From the NCBI GenBank assembly GCA_964350585.1, contig CAYGKC010000002.1, positions 7,135 to 71,134 of the forward strand: DNA of 64,000 nucleotides, written 5' to 3'. A model generated the notes under the pieces. That model did not search any database. It had not been told where the DNA came from and saw nothing but the letters and a program-made list of their open reading frames with translations. The stretch is from JBAYJM01 sp964350585 (GTDB lineage Bacteria; Patescibacteriota; Patescibacteriia; 2-01-FULL-39-33). Below are positions 48,500 through 55,839 of this stretch, in pieces (within the stretch, counting starts at the first letter, position 1; every line of letters starts with the position of its first letter). A program made the position numbers and the translations under genes.

Positions 48500-48881
48500 C
48501 TTGATTAACTAGCTCGTCTTTTATTTCAACCTTCTCTTTACTAATAATCTCTTTGTCAGCTTTTTGCTCAGTTGCTTTCTTTTTGGTAATAACTTTCTCT
48601 TCGCCCAATTTCTCGGCGATCTTCGGGTTGGGGGAGTAAAGCTTATTTTTTATCTTCCACTTATCCACATATTGCCCGATCCCTTGGCTGTTAACCTTAT
48701 TTTTGATTTTTATCCGGCTTTGCGACCACTTCAAGATGCTCTCAAAATTAATCTTATAAACCCCCCTTACCACTACATAGGAAACAGCCTCTTCTTGAAT
48801 TGCTCTTCGAATGGTTTTCTGGCTAACGCCAAAAAGATTGGCTGCTTGCGAGATTGTTAGTCTGATGGGATTTTTGGGCAT
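48492..48881 (-). CDS. HTH (excisionase/MerR-like) DNA-binding protein
   Basis: A 129-residue protein with an N-terminal helix-turn-helix (LTISQAANLFGVSQKTIRRAIQEE, residues 8-31) of the excisionase/MerR class, followed by a short wing (YVVVRGVYKINFESI) and a Lys/Glu-rich tail (about 90-129) likely to be disordered. Its promoter region carries two abutting TGTCTAGACA palindromes (48953-48972), so autoregulation is likely. It could also be a small mobile-element-type regulator. Target genes are unknown. Confidence 0.75.
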   Translation of the reverse strand: MPKNPIRLTISQAANLFGVSQKTIRRAIQEEAVSYVVVRGVYKINFESILKWSQSRIKIKNKVNSQGIGQYVDKWKIKNKLYSPNPKIAEKLGEEKVITKKKATEQKADKEIISKEKVEIKDELVNQEP

Positions 48882-48952
48882 AATGCCTGGGGGTATGGTT
48901 GTTAGATTTCTCTCTCTGAAATATTTTTTAAGTTGTGGATAAGTATGACTTC

Positions 48953-48972
48953 TGTCTAGACATGTCTAGACA
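48953..48972. promoter_or_regulatory. Tandem palindromic operator
   Basis: TGTCTAGACA occurs twice in direct contact (48953-48962 and 48963-48972). Each copy is itself a perfect palindrome. On the minus strand it lies just past TTGACA (48997-49002) in front of the HTH gene. Confidence 0.75.
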
Positions 48973-48996
48973 TAACTTAACATTTTAGAGTAAAAA

Positions 48997-49002
48997 TGTC
49001 AA
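48997..49002 (-). promoter_or_regulatory. Putative -35 of the HTH gene
   Basis: TTGACA on the minus strand. The matching -10 is poor (TAAGTT after 17 bases), consistent with a regulated promoter whose start lies under the operator. Confidence 0.4.
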
Positions 49003-49155
49003 AGTTGATATATTAATTTTATGATATATTGTTTCTAAAAATAGGTCAATAATTGCCCACTTTTATTTCTTTATAAAAAGTGAAAGTATGCAAGAAAATA
49101 TATGAGACTGTTTAATTAAAACCTAATGATTGGTGGCTTTAATAATAGTGTACCA

Positions 49156-49185
49156 TTGACATATTAGGCATTAATTTATTATAAT
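49156..49185 (+). promoter_or_regulatory. Housekeeping promoter of the ECF sigma gene
   Basis: TTGACA (49156-49161), 18-base spacer, TATAAT (49180-49185), about 150 bases upstream of the sigma gene. Confidence 0.65.
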
Positions 49186-49225
49186 TAATCCATAAATATT
49201 GAAGGTTTGGTATTTACTGTTGTTT

Positions 49226-49253
49226 TGTAACTCCTTCCAACTTTTCACGTCTA
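49226..49253 (+). promoter_or_regulatory. ECF-type promoter P1
   Basis: TGTAAC (49226-49231), 16-base spacer, CGTCTA (49248-49253), the classic ECF form of -35 and -10 (TGNAAC and CGTC). Identical spacing to P2. Confidence 0.7.
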
Positions 49254-49302
49254 TAGTATTAAGAGAGCATTTCCCTGAACAAAATTAATATTTATATAAA
49301 GC

Positions 49303-49330
49303 TGTAACACATCAATAATTTTTACGTCTT
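49303..49330 (+). promoter_or_regulatory. ECF-type promoter P2, near-leaderless
   Basis: TGTAAC (49303-49308), 16-base spacer, CGTCTT (49325-49330). Transcription would begin at about 49336-49338, at the sigma gene ATG. Confidence 0.7.
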
Positions 49331-49335
49331 AATAA

Positions 49336-49929
49336 ATGAGGAATCCTTTAAAGGAAAAGATTCTTTTTCTGAAGGTAAAGAATAAAGACAAAGAAGCATT
49401 CGGACAGTTCTACGATTTATACGTCACTCGTATATATCGTTTTATTTTTTTTAAAGTAAACTCTGTCCATGACGCACAAGATCTTACATCCGAAGTATTT
49501 TTAAAAGTTTGGCAATATATAAAAGAAGATAAAAGCATAAAAAATTTGAACGCTTTCATATATATGGTCGCGAGGAATTCAGTGATTGATTTTTATCGCA
49601 GTAGGAGTAAGAAGGAAGAAATAGAAGGTCCCGTTGAGGAGAACTATATGCCTCACATAATTGATGAGGATAGCGATTTGCAAAACAAATTTATAATTTC
49701 CTCGGAAGTGCAGGAAACGCTTAAGGGATTAGAATGCCTTAAAGATGAATTTAAAGAACTGATAATTTTAAAATACTTGGATGAATTGTCCACATCTGAA
49801 ATTTCTCAGGTACTTGGCAAATCCAAAGGAGCGATCAGGGTTTCAATCCACAGAGCCTTGAACGCCTTAAAAGACTGTTTAAAAAACAATGAACCAGAAG
49901 TTGTTGATCAAAAAATTAAAAACGCTTAA
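49336..49929 (+). CDS. ECF-type RNA polymerase sigma factor
   Basis: A 197-residue sigma-70 family factor of the ECF size class with domains 2 and 4 only. Region 2 (FYDLYVTRIYRFIFFKV...AQDLTSEVFLKVW) contacts the -10, and region 4 (ELIILKYLDELSTSEISQVLGKSKGAIRVSIHRAL) contacts the -35. No domain 3 or 1.1. Two ECF-type promoters precede it, so it probably drives its own expression. The gene overlaps the DUF5667 partner by 41 bases. The large surface protein follows, suggesting an envelope stress or differentiation role. Confidence 0.9.
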   Translation: MRNPLKEKILFLKVKNKDKEAFGQFYDLYVTRIYRFIFFKVNSVHDAQDLTSEVFLKVWQYIKEDKSIKNLNAFIYMVARNSVIDFYRSRSKKEEIEGPVEENYMPHIIDEDSDLQNKFIISSEVQETLKGLECLKDEFKELIILKYLDELSTSEISQVLGKSKGAIRVSIHRALNALKDCLKNNEPEVVDQKIKNA

Positions 49930-51058
49930 AACTCTTGAGGTTGCAGGGCAACCGCAGGAGAGTTGGGTAGCGCGCAACAGAGAAATAATGATGAGTCAAG
50001 TAAAGCCTGTTGCATCTTCAAATACTGACAAATATCTTTTGGGCAGTAATGTTTACTATTTCAAATATTTTAATAACTTATTCAGGCAAGCTTACAGGCC
50101 AATATCTACTTTCGTCGTTGTTTTGTTCGTCTTTTTGGGATATACGGCTATGAGTTCTGTCGCTAGCGCCAGCTTGCCGGGAGATATGCTTTATCCTATT
50201 AAGACAACAACCGAAAGAGTAAAACTAACCCTTACCTTTGATAATGAAAAAAAGGTGGAAATGCAAATGGACATTGTTTCGCGCAGATCAGATGAGCTTC
50301 AAAAAATAGCAAAAAATCCAGATACTGATTCAAAGAAAGAAAAAATTACTCAAACCGCAAAACAAATTACTCAAAATATAAAAGAAGTTAAGGAGAATTT
50401 AAACAAAGTCGCTTCCGCCCCTTCCGCTTCATCAGTACAATTGGCAAAACAAGTAGATGAAAAAACTTTGAAAGTTGAAGCGGATATCGTCAATGCAAAC
50501 GCTTCATTATCAGATGACCTTAAAAAGGAAGTGGCAAAAGACATTAAAGAAGCCATAAACAAAACCGGTGAAGCCGGATCGGACGCACTTACTATAATGG
50601 TTAAAACAGTTGAAGAAAAAGGGGATAAGTCTGGAGTTTCTGATAAAGATATAGCAAACAGGGTAAATGAAAGAATAAAAAACGTTGAAGTGACTATAGC
50701 CAGCGCCTCACTCGGATTAAGCAAGATATCTTCCACTTCTACAGAAGTAACAGTTAAAAATTCCACTACGACGACAGCCGGAATTGCCGATATGCAGGAT
50801 AAGCCGAAATTAGCGCAAGATGTCATTGATGAGGCAAAAAATCTTTTGGAAAAAAATGAATTGAATTCAGCCATAGAAAAATTACAAGAAAGCAAGGATA
50901 TAATAAATGACCTTATAGACAAAACGCAGGTAATGGAAAATACTATCAAAGCAGAAGGTGATGCCAGCACTACCAGCACAACAGGTTCTGTAATAAAAAA
51001 CGTATCTAGTAGCTCAAGCACCGTTGGAACATCAGTTAAGCCAATTTTAATTAAATAA
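49889..51058 (+). CDS. DUF5667 membrane protein, probable anti-sigma partner
   Basis: A 389-residue protein with a short cytoplasmic N-terminus, a single TM helix (about residues 69-88, ISTFVVVLFVFLGYTAMSSV), a DUF5667 domain just after (SLPGDMLYPIKTTTERVKLTLTFDNEKKVEMQMDIVSRRSDE, in family form), and long helical extracellular segments ending in a Ser/Thr-rich tail. Overlap with the sigma gene and the single-pass topology fit a regulator of it. This pairing is common in related genomes; the anti-sigma activity itself is inferred. Confidence 0.8.
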   Translation: MNQKLLIKKLKTLKTLEVAGQPQESWVARNREIMMSQVKPVASSNTDKYLLGSNVYYFKYFNNLFRQAYRPISTFVVVLFVFLGYTAMSSVASASLPGDMLYPIKTTTERVKLTLTFDNEKKVEMQMDIVSRRSDELQKIAKNPDTDSKKEKITQTAKQITQNIKEVKENLNKVASAPSASSVQLAKQVDEKTLKVEADIVNANASLSDDLKKEVAKDIKEAINKTGEAGSDALTIMVKTVEEKGDKSGVSDKDIANRVNERIKNVEVTIASASLGLSKISSTSTEVTVKNSTTTTAGIADMQDKPKLAQDVIDEAKNLLEKNELNSAIEKLQESKDIINDLIDKTQVMENTIKAEGDASTTSTTGSVIKNVSSSSSTVGTSVKPILIK

Positions 51059-51063
51059 AAAAT

Positions 51064-51117
51064 ATTCTGAGCGAAGCGAAGGATCTGAAAAATCGGAATC
51101 TGCGCTACGCTCAGAAT
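51064..51117. repeat. REP-like long imperfect hairpin
   Basis: ATTCTGAGCG and CGCTCAGAAT arms (10 bp) extended by AGCG / CGCT with one A-A mismatch. No T tract follows. The GCGAAGCGAAGGATCT style occurs as dispersed repeats in several bacteria. Confidence 0.5.
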
Positions 51118-51123
51118 AAGACA

Positions 51124-51153
51124 TTAACTTACTAATTAGTTAATTAATATAAA
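51124..51153 (+). promoter_or_regulatory. Putative promoter of the surface-protein gene
   Basis: TTAACT (51124-51129), 18-base spacer, TATAAA (51148-51153). This leads into the structured leader. Confidence 0.45.
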
Positions 51154-51159
51154 AACTAA

Positions 51160-51349
51160 TTAGAAGCTCGTTACATTTAGGACCAAATAGCGTATTGGTT
51201 CCTTATAGCTTATAAGTAAAGGTTGATTCGCTTTTGAGCGAAGCTTATAGGAGATAAGGTTTAGGAAACCCTTTTGTTTCTAAAAGGGCTCTAATCTGTA
51301 TGTCTATCCTAAATACTGGCGGCTTTTAATATAAAAAATAAAATTAATT
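51160..51349 (+). ncRNA. Structured 190-nt leader of the surface-protein gene
   Basis: Four hairpins follow in series: GGACCAA/TTGGTTCC (51180-51202), CTTATA/TATAAG (51202-51216), TTCGCT/AGCGAA (51227-51242), and CCCTTTT/AAAAGGG (51269-51288) held inside an outer TTTAGGA/TCCTAAA stem (51260-51313). No open frame is present. The leader is long for this genome, where near-leaderless starts are common, so a regulatory or stabilising RNA is likely. Confidence 0.5.
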
Positions 51350-54300
51350 ATGAAGAAATTACTTACTTACAGTATAGTAATCGCAACAATGGTTTGGTCT
51401 TTGGGCATTGCTGCTGTTGTACCGGCTTCTGCCGCTGTACCTGCAGATGGCACTGTCATCAAGTCAGCCAATGGTGTTGATATTTACTATGTTGAAAATG
51501 GTCAGAAGCACCGCTTCCTTAACCCAACGGTTATGAAAAGCTGGTACTTCAAAAGCGATGCTGCTAGCACAGCCGGAGTCGATTGGACAAAGGTAAACAT
51601 GCAGGTCGTTTCACAGGCTGATTTTGACGCTTTGCCAACAGGCCAAGATGTTACAGTTAGACCTGGAACTTTTATGATTCAGTTTGGATTAAACACTGCA
51701 ATTTATGCAGTAGGTCCTAGTGCTGAATTATACAAAGTAGACAATCCTGCCACAGCTGCAAAATTATTTGGAGCAAACTGGGGCAAAAAGGTTGTCGTTT
51801 TTCCTTCAAACTATAACAATGCAAATAGATACGGCCCAGTTGCCGGTACTTTGACAGCTTCGTCAAAATTACCTGATGGCAGCTTGGTAAAATTCACCGG
51901 TGATGATAATACATATTACGTTACTGGCGGACAAAAACAGGTTGTTTCAGCTGAAGGCTTTATCGCCAACGGTTTGAACACAGTTTTTGTAAAAACAGCT
52001 GCAAACTCTGGAGATTATGTAACAGTATCCGGACAAATCACTGTTAAAGCTGATGTTTTGTCAAAGAGAGCTATTGCTGCTCAGGGACAGGGTCCAACTA
52101 CTGGAACTGCTACAGTTACTTTGGCTGGGACTTCTCCAGCTGCTTCAACAATTATCGCAGGACAGGCAATTGCTGGTTTAGCTCAATTTAATTTTACTGG
52201 CAGCGGAACAGTCACTTCTCTTAAGTTAAAGAGAACTGGTGTATCACAAGATGCTACCTTGGCTTCAGTATATCTTTACGATGGTAATACAAAATTGACC
52301 GATGCAGGTACTGTTTCAAATGGCTATGTGTCATTTGACAATCCTTCGGGATTATTTGCTATCAACGGTTCCAAGACAATTACAGTTAAGGCTGACATTA
52401 CAACTGGAACTGATGGTCAAACAATTGGAATTTCATTGAATTCAGCTTCTGATATTGGTGGTGCAAATGTTTCTGGATCTTTTCCAGTAAATGGCAATAT
52501 AATGAGTATTGCTGCTGCTACTGATTTGGCAACTGCCGATTTTGGTGCAACCGTAACAGGCGCAAGTAGTCCAATTGCTATTGGTTCTAGTAATGTAACA
52601 ATTTTTAGTAACACTGTATCAGTAGCAAATAAAGCTGTTTTATTTAAATATTTGAAATTAAAACAGGTAGGATCTATAGATGTTGATTCTTTGCAGAATT
52701 ATAAAATGTATGTTGACGGTGTTTATGTAGCTATGGCTTCATTAAGCATCGGAAACGATTTAGTATTTGATTTAACTTCTTCTCCTGTAACTTTAAATAC
52801 AGGCAATAGAAGTATTGAGATTAGAGCTGATGTGGTAAGAGGATCTGCAAAAAACTTCAATTTTTATTTACAGCAAGCTTCAGATGTAGTTTTGGTCGAT
52901 TCTAATTATGGAGTAGCTATTCTTCCTACTAAGAGCGGTTCAACTTTCTCCATGAATTCAGGAACTGTTACAATCAGCGGTATTGATAATGACGGCTTGA
53001 CAATAACCAATGATCCTAATTTTACTGCTACTCAAGTTGTAACAAACTCAAGTAATGTAACTTTGGGTAAATGGATATTGAAATCTTATGGAGAAAATTC
53101 TAAGGTTATGCAATTACAAGCTGCATTAGCTTTAACCTATGATAATACTGCTGCCACTACTTCTGGTGAGTATTTAAACAACGTTGCTATTTACGTTGAT
53201 GGAGTACAGGTAGGTAGTTCACAAAATTGGTCATTGGGAACATTTACTTCGGGTACTGCTGCAACATTGACAGAGACCAAAACTTACGGATCTGGTAATT
53301 TGTTCACTGTAAATGCGGGTGAGACGAAAACAGTAGAAGTAAGAGCTGATTTATCATTTATTGACTCAACAAGAGTTGAAACTGTTAAAGCAAATTTAGT
53401 AGTTCCTGCAAATCAGGTTCAAGGATTAACTTCATATCAGACCTGGCCAAGTTCTGCAAAAACATATTTAACTGCTAATACATTAACGGTAGTTACGGGT
53501 AATTTAACTGGTGCTGCAAATTCAGAATATAGTAGCCATACCGTTTCTCCAAACATAATGAATCAAAAGATTGGTTCATATGTAGTTCAAGCTTCTAATG
53601 CTGAAGCTGTTGAAGTATCTAATTTAGCTGTTGCTGTTGGTGGCAGTTTTAGTAGGAATTTATTGTCCGAGCTTTATGTTGATTATGGTTCTGGAAAAAC
53701 TAATAAGGTTAATGCTCAAGCTAATAATAATTTTGGCGTGAACCTTACAATTCAAGCAGGACAATCAGTTACTGTTGATGTTTTTGCCAATGTTGGTAAC
53801 AGCACAGGTACTGTAACAACAACATTAGCTATGACTGCCCGAACTGCTGGTAGTAGAACATCTGCGAATCTTAGCGCAACCACTGGTCAAACCATAACCA
53901 TAGGAAGTGGAACAATTAATGTTACCGCACTATCTTCCTTGGTTAATTCTTCAATTGTTTCTCAATATGTAATTGGTGGTCAAACAGTAGATAATTTGGC
54001 TGTTTATCAGTTTAAGGCTACTGATGCACCAGTAATTATTGAAGAAATGACATTTACCGTTGGTGGAACAGCAACTGCAAGCAGTAAGACACCTATTACT
54101 TCACTAACTGTTGGAGGAAAAACTGCCAACGTGTTAAGTAATACTGCTACAGTTACCGGCTTAAGTATTTCAGTTCCAACTGCCTCCGCTGGTTTGAATG
54201 TTACCGTTGCTGGTAAATTAAATATCCCAGGCGATAATATTGATTCTGGGCTATTAACTACCACAACTTTGACCTCTATTAAGTGGAGATCTGGTAGTGT

Positions 54301-54829
54301 TGTTTCTACAACTGCTGTTACGGCTGCTTCTTCAAATGCTATTTCAATTGTTGGAACAAAGCCATCATTAACTGTTGGTGCACTTACTGGAGATTCTTTA
54401 ACTGGTCTTGGATATACAAGAATCGGTAGAGTATCATTAATTGCTGATGCAAATGGAGTTTTGTCATTAGAAGAATTGCCATTAGTATTATCTACAATTG
54501 GCGCATCTACTTCTTATGCTACAAGCTCAAACTCAGTTAAAGTTTACGTAGGATCTACTTTAATTGCTACAACCAATGATGAATTTGCAAGCGGTACAAC
54601 GACAGTGGCATTTACGGGTAATTATACTGTATCTGCTGGTCAGACTGTAAATTTTGATATATATGCTGATGTTACAGGTTTGGGTTCAACCGCAGGTGAC
54701 TCAAAGATATCTGTAAAATTGGGTTCAGCCGCTTTACTAATTTGGAATGATTTAACAGGTGATGGATCTGATTTAACTGGATCTTACATCTTTAATTATC
54801 CTATTAATTCAGCAACTGTTTCTAATTAA
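51350..54829 (+). CDS. Large secreted S-layer-like surface protein
   Basis: An 1159-residue exported protein. Signal peptide residues 1-29 (cleavage after SASA). Residues about 35-205 carry three copies of an aromatic-Gly motif (IKSANGVDIYYVENGQKHRF; MIQFGLNTAIYAVGPSAELYKV; VKFTGDDNTYYVTGGQKQ), also found in the D,D-carboxypeptidase at 5089. The rest is a chain of Thr/Ser-rich beta domains, each ending in a strand like TVKADI, IEIRADV, VEVRADL, VTVDVFAN, VTVAGKL or NFDIYAD. No membrane anchor. Likely a cell-surface lattice or adhesive protein, and a candidate acceptor for the downstream glycosylation genes. Confidence 0.85.
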   Translation: MKKLLTYSIVIATMVWSLGIAAVVPASAAVPADGTVIKSANGVDIYYVENGQKHRFLNPTVMKSWYFKSDAASTAGVDWTKVNMQVVSQADFDALPTGQDVTVRPGTFMIQFGLNTAIYAVGPSAELYKVDNPATAAKLFGANWGKKVVVFPSNYNNANRYGPVAGTLTASSKLPDGSLVKFTGDDNTYYVTGGQKQVVSAEGFIANGLNTVFVKTAANSGDYVTVSGQITVKADVLSKRAIAAQGQGPTTGTATVTLAGTSPAASTIIAGQAIAGLAQFNFTGSGTVTSLKLKRTGVSQDATLASVYLYDGNTKLTDAGTVSNGYVSFDNPSGLFAINGSKTITVKADITTGTDGQTIGISLNSASDIGGANVSGSFPVNGNIMSIAAATDLATADFGATVTGASSPIAIGSSNVTIFSNTVSVANKAVLFKYLKLKQVGSIDVDSLQNYKMYVDGVYVAMASLSIGNDLVFDLTSSPVTLNTGNRSIEIRADVVRGSAKNFNFYLQQASDVVLVDSNYGVAILPTKSGSTFSMNSGTVTISGIDNDGLTITNDPNFTATQVVTNSSNVTLGKWILKSYGENSKVMQLQAALALTYDNTAATTSGEYLNNVAIYVDGVQVGSSQNWSLGTFTSGTAATLTETKTYGSGNLFTVNAGETKTVEVRADLSFIDSTRVETVKANLVVPANQVQGLTSYQTWPSSAKTYLTANTLTVVTGNLTGAANSEYSSHTVSPNIMNQKIGSYVVQASNAEAVEVSNLAVAVGGSFSRNLLSELYVDYGSGKTNKVNAQANNNFGVNLTIQAGQSVTVDVFANVGNSTGTVTTTLAMTARTAGSRTSANLSATTGQTITIGSGTINVTALSSLVNSSIVSQYVIGGQTVDNLAVYQFKATDAPVIIEEMTFTVGGTATASSKTPITSLTVGGKTANVLSNTATVTGLSISVPTASAGLNVTVAGKLNIPGDNIDSGLLTTTTLTSIKWRSGSVVSTTAVTAASSNAISIVGTKPSLTVGALTGDSLTGLGYTRIGRVSLIADANGVLSLEELPLVLSTIGASTSYATSSNSVKVYVGSTLIATTNDEFASGTTTVAFTGNYTVSAGQTVNFDIYADVTGLGSTAGDSKISVKLGSAALLIWNDLTGDGSDLTGSYIFNYPINSATVSN

Positions 54830-54857
54830 TTTAAAAATTTAATTAGACGAGATTTCT

Positions 54858-54890
54858 TAACTCCCGCCTTCGGGCGGGAGTTTTGTTTTC
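54858..54890 (+). terminator. Strong terminator of the surface-protein gene
   Basis: CTCCCGCC / GGCGGGAG with a TTCG loop and T-rich tail, about 30 bases after the stop. Confidence 0.95.
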
Positions 54891-54913
54891 TCTAAATTTA
54901 ATTTATAATTACT

Positions 54914-54951
54914 TTTTTTCAATGCTTCAGGCTGTCTGAATCATTGAAAAA
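54914..54951. repeat. Hairpin repeat, copy 2 (possible bidirectional terminator)
   Basis: TTTTTCAATG-C-TTCAG / CTGAA-T-CATTGAAAAA, 16 bp with one C-T mismatch, loop GCTGT. It shares the CAATGCTTCA..CTGTCTGAA core with 48454-48478. Confidence 0.65.
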
Positions 54952-55053
54952 TGTCTAATTTTAGATATTTAAAAAATTAATAAAAATAAATATTTTTGCC
55001 ATATTTGTTATTAATTGCCATAATTTATTTATGGAAAATAGCCATATCTATAC

Positions 55054-55746
55054 ATGAAACAAATATCATTAATTATTCCAACATATAATGAAGCTCGAAA
55101 TTTAAGGATTCTTGTTGATGAAATTTTTTCAAGTATAGATAAAGAACAAATTGATTTAGAGATTATCTTTGTGGATGATAATTCACCAGACGGAACAGGT
55201 GATATTGCCGAACAGCTTACCAAAGAGTATCAAATAAAAGCAATTCACCGCTCGCGCAAGCTTGGTTTGGGAAGCGCAGTAGTTGAAGGCTTTAAATTGT
55301 GCAATAGACCATATGTTGGAGTAATGGATGCTGATCTAAGCCATGATCCTACTGTTTTAAACGAATTAATCAATTGGCTTGATAAATATGATCTTGCTAT
55401 CGCAAGCAGATTCGCAGAAGGAAGCCAAGTGGTAAATTGGTCATATTGGAGAAAATTTTTGTCAAAAGTCGGAGTTTATTTATGCCAAAAAATAACAGGC
55501 GTAAAAGATCCTTTAAGCGGTTACTTTTTTTTGAAAAGAGAAGTAATAGATGGAATAAATTTAAAAACCAAAGGGTATAAAATTTTATTTGAAATACTAG
55601 TTAAAGGCAGATATAAAAAGGTTAAAGAACTTTCATTTCAGTTTAGACAAAGGAAATACAATTCATCAAAACTAAATTATAAAGAATTTATATTGTTTCT
55701 TGGGCAAATCGTTTCTTATTCTTATTATAAAATAGTTAAAAAATAG
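55054..55746 (+). CDS. GT2 glycosyltransferase, dolichol/polyprenyl-phosphate type
   Basis: A 230-residue GT-A glycosyltransferase like DPM1. LIIPTYNEARNLRILVDEI opens the nucleotide-binding fold, VDDNSPDGTGDIA carries the first Asp pair, DADLSHDP the DxD, and GSQVVNWSYWRKFLSK plus QFRQRKYNSSKLNYKEF the acceptor loop. No C-terminal TM helices. It would move a sugar from a nucleotide to a polyprenyl phosphate. It begins the glycosylation part of the surface locus. Confidence 0.85.
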   Translation: MKQISLIIPTYNEARNLRILVDEIFSSIDKEQIDLEIIFVDDNSPDGTGDIAEQLTKEYQIKAIHRSRKLGLGSAVVEGFKLCNRPYVGVMDADLSHDPTVLNELINWLDKYDLAIASRFAEGSQVVNWSYWRKFLSKVGVYLCQKITGVKDPLSGYFFLKREVIDGINLKTKGYKILFEILVKGRYKKVKELSFQFRQRKYNSSKLNYKEFILFLGQIVSYSYYKIVKK

Positions 55747-55839
55747 TAAATTTATTGATTTTTGAGTAAGTTATTATTATTGATTTTAAAGGATATTGAT
55801 GGTAAAATTAATCCATTATAAAAATAATTAATCTAAATT

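Noticed and set aside
37060..48945. DnaA-box-like TGTGGATAA at about 37067 and 48936, and similar sequence at 24995-25020
   Set aside because: Isolated copies without a cluster, AT-rich unwinding region or dnaA/dnaN neighbours. About this many matches are expected by chance in an AT-rich genome of this length, and the last is part of a terminator.
50371..51021. Long minus-strand frame within the DUF5667 gene
   Set aside because: Composition is the mirror of a Lys/Thr/Ser-rich coding strand. No start signals, and full overlap with a clearly coding gene.
51350..54829. CRISPR or DNA-level tandem repeats in the surface-protein gene
   Set aside because: The repeats are loose protein-level beta-domain repeats. 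No regularly spaced identical DNA units are visible here or elsewhere in the window.
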